A DNA stretch of 64,000 nucleotides, from positions 20,889,114-20,953,113 of the forward strand of contig NC_088710.1 in assembly GCF_963576615.1 (NCBI RefSeq), written 5' to 3'. The stretch comes from Watersipora subatra (taxonomy: Eukaryota > Bryozoa > Gymnolaemata > Cheilostomatida > Watersiporidae). Both the position numbers and the translations under genes were made by a program. Under the pieces are notes generated by a model. It was not told the origin of the DNA. It saw only the letters and a list, made by a program, of their open reading frames with translations, and did not search any database. This document shows, in pieces, positions 62,206-64,000 of this stretch (within the stretch, counting starts at the first letter, position 1; each line of letters begins with the position of its first letter).

Positions 62206-63354
62206 TGCCTCAGCGATGGAGAATATCGAGACAAGCTTATGGCTCACCACCTCTAGCCCCTCTCATCATCAGAACAAGTAACAAGATCACATTTATTGGA
62301 TATTTTACCAACCTTTGTGACAGAAAATTACCTAACAGAAAATTCTTAAGATATGTGAATATATACAAAGAAGATTTCATGACAACCGTTTGCATATTTC
62401 ACTTCACTTATTTGTTTTGAATATTGGCAGTTAATGAGCAGCCAATATCAACCCATATTTGAAGCCTTCTGCTGTAATCTGTTCAATATAAACTTCTGAG
62501 CATCTATAAATCTACAAAGATGAAATAATTCATAATATATTATGGGTGAAGTTTTTTGGTCAAAATGCCACTACTTACTGTTGTTACATTTAGATTATGA
62601 TTTTTTTGTCAGTCATGGAGAGAAATAAATTGTAAAAAGGTTAAGCAAAGGTCTGTTTCATGACAAATACTTATATGTAGGCTATGTGCTTTCCTTATAC
62701 CAAAATAATACAACAGCTCATAAAAATACAGAATTCTCTTACCACTATAATTTACAAATTGCTAGAGTTAACGCGAACCTAGGAAACATTCTCTGATGAT
62801 ATTACATTACCTATAGCCTACAATATTGCATATTCAATATTTTGTATGACAATAACATTGCTCCACAATCTTCACCAGAGCTATTAAGGTTATATCTACT
62901 CCCTTGGCAGAAAGCCGAAGGCAGAAGCTGTACCGAGTGCCTAATTTGTTACCGACTAGTATAGCATTCGGTGTGATAAAAAATCATTCGTGGATAAAAT
63001 AGGTAGCAGAATTTCATGGATAAACTTTACTATTAAGTGAGCTATGTCCGTTCCGTGATTGTGAACAAAGATTGCATCATACAGGATTTGAACTTCCAGC
63101 TTGGTAGACCGGCACTCTAACAACTGCACCAATCAACCACCCATCGGCATCCCAGAATATTTGTATGTATAGTTATTACATCTGACAATCTCTCACAGCA
63201 TACTGGACAGCCAGGGTACTAGTATGACAGGCTTTTGACATGTCAACAAACATAAAGCCGCTGCCAACAGCACACCAATGGGTTATTTATGACTAATCGT
63301 GTGACCGACTCAAACGAAAAAAACTTAGTGACCGTGTAAACTTAGTGACCTTAC
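62206..63354. other. BCAP31 3' UTR and region before the small Tim exon
   Basis: AATAAA at 62624 is the likely BCAP31 polyA signal, giving a 3' UTR of about 430 bases. 63050-63240 holds a SINE. The C-terminal exon of the minus-strand Tim gene should lie here or further left, but I could not find it. Confidence 0.5.
63050..63240 (-). repeat. tRNA-derived SINE, copy 6
   Basis: Minus strand: TACCCTGGCTGTCCAGTATG, then GAGAGATTGTCAGATGTAAT, ATTCTGGGATGCCGATGGGT and the tRNA-like GGTTGATTGGTGCAGTTGTT with a B-box-like AAGTTCAAATCCTG. The best-preserved copy; the 5' part matches copy 3 (30480-30690). Confidence 0.72.
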
Positions 63355-63476
63355 CTTCCCACGCAGTTGGTAATGCAACCTTCTGTCCAGCTGTCCAAAG
63401 ATGATGATGGTTTTCCCGTGATGCATTTGTCATAGCACACATTATTCACCTTCATGATGCCTTCTTGCAGAGCCAC
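63355..63476 (-). CDS. Small Tim family protein (twin CX3C, TIMM8/TIMM13-like), internal exon
   Basis: One minus-strand exon between acceptor TTTTCTTAG (above 63476) and donor AG|gtaagg (below 63355); phase 0 in, phase 2 out, 40 full codons. It encodes the family signature CYDKC, a 15-residue spacer that includes KPSSSLDS, then CITNC. Human TIMM13 (CFRKC, KPGGSLDN, CIAMC) and TIMM8 (CWEKC, KPGPKLDS, CFVNC) are the closest I recall, each with a 14-residue spacer. Small Tims form hexameric chaperones in the mitochondrial intermembrane space that escort hydrophobic precursors; the two cysteine pairs form disulfides. The N-terminal exon must lie to the right, possibly outside the window. The C-terminal exon should be at lower coordinates but I could not place it. 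Convergent with BCAP31. Confidence 0.8.
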
Positions 63477-64000
63477 CTAAGAAAATAGCAAAGCTAGTCA
63501 TTTCTCAAACTGATGTGATACTCCCATGAACAACCACGCCGAAGCAAGGTTGCTGAACAAATTCATTGTTAAAGTAATAATAATACCAAGGGAGAACAGG
63601 GTATTTTACATCTCTTACAGTTGAGCAAAGTCACTATGGCTAAACGAGGAGTTGTTCTTTCTCAATATGAGAACATTTCTAACCTGAATGCTAACTTTCT
63701 ACATGGGTACTTTACGATAATCATAGCCACAAACAATAGCATGTGAATCAATCAACATAAGAAACTGACAAACGCTAGTGCACTTTGAAGTGCACTTTTT
63801 AGCAGATACAGTAATGAGTGACATCGAAGTCTTTGCAATTGTAAGCATCACAATATGAAAGCAGCCAACTCCCTGCAATTTTGCTATTGCTGACTAACAC
63901 AAAAGATATTCGATGAGCATCAAAAAGTGCTTTATCTAAAACTTTTTGTTTTCAAGTATATGGTGGAAAATTCAAAAGTTTATGATCAGTTCGTGTGTTT
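63477..64000. other. Intron or 5' flank of the small Tim gene
   Basis: No array, element end or N-terminal Tim exon could be recognised in this AT-rich stretch. Confidence 0.4.

Overview
The window is eukaryotic nuclear DNA, AT-rich and gene-poor. Every recognisable gene is split into small exons with GT/AG borders, and introns of up to several kb are full of minisatellites and transposon relics. The gene content (the ciliogenesis regulator FOXJ1, the intraflagellar transport protein IFT25, WBP11, an M6PR-like receptor, BCAP31, a small Tim chaperone) points to an animal with motile cilia. The repeat load and gene style suggest an invertebrate, perhaps a spiralian such as a mollusc or bryozoan. 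That lineage is inference; I cannot name the species.

Layout. 1-12466 (+): the 3' eight exons of a WBP11 homologue (splicing-associated, proline-rich); its N-terminal exons lie left of the window. 14362-15705 (-): a two-exon FOXJ1. 16686-17847 (+): a two-exon HSPB11/IFT25, divergent from FOXJ1 across about 1 kb that holds RFX X-box-like and forkhead-like sites. 18640-22090: a broken CR1/L2-like LINE (-) split by a 2.8-kb long-TIR DNA element with a perfect 8-bp target duplication, which itself carries an inserted 0.9-kb TIR element. 26859-42254 (+): an M6PR/ATG27-like type I membrane receptor; its introns hold tRNA-derived SINEs, an 816-bp TIR element with a 7-bp target duplication, a scrap of non-LTR endonuclease and a 2.2-kb satellite with a 21-bp unit. 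42255-51140: no host gene recognised; it holds SINE-like repeats, a TA-flanked DNA transposon and a decayed Gypsy pol region. 51180-62205 (+): a seven-exon BCAP31 homologue whose introns hold a minisatellite, a 135-bp hairpin MITE, a dead hAT element (8-bp target duplication) and a second copy of the TA-flanked element. 63355-63476 (-): one exon of a twin-CX3C small Tim protein.

How genes relate. FOXJ1 and IFT25 both serve cilia and share an upstream region, so co-regulation is likely. WBP11 (splicing), the M6PR-like receptor and BCAP31 (secretory and lysosomal traffic) and the Tim protein (mitochondrial import) look like unrelated housekeeping neighbours. Exon joins below were checked by reading phase by eye, not by alignment or RNA. 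I found no novel multi-gene system. The most notable signals are the divergent ciliary pair, the nested inverted-repeat elements (one with an arm made of tandem repeats), and the 21-bp satellite with a duplicated end.
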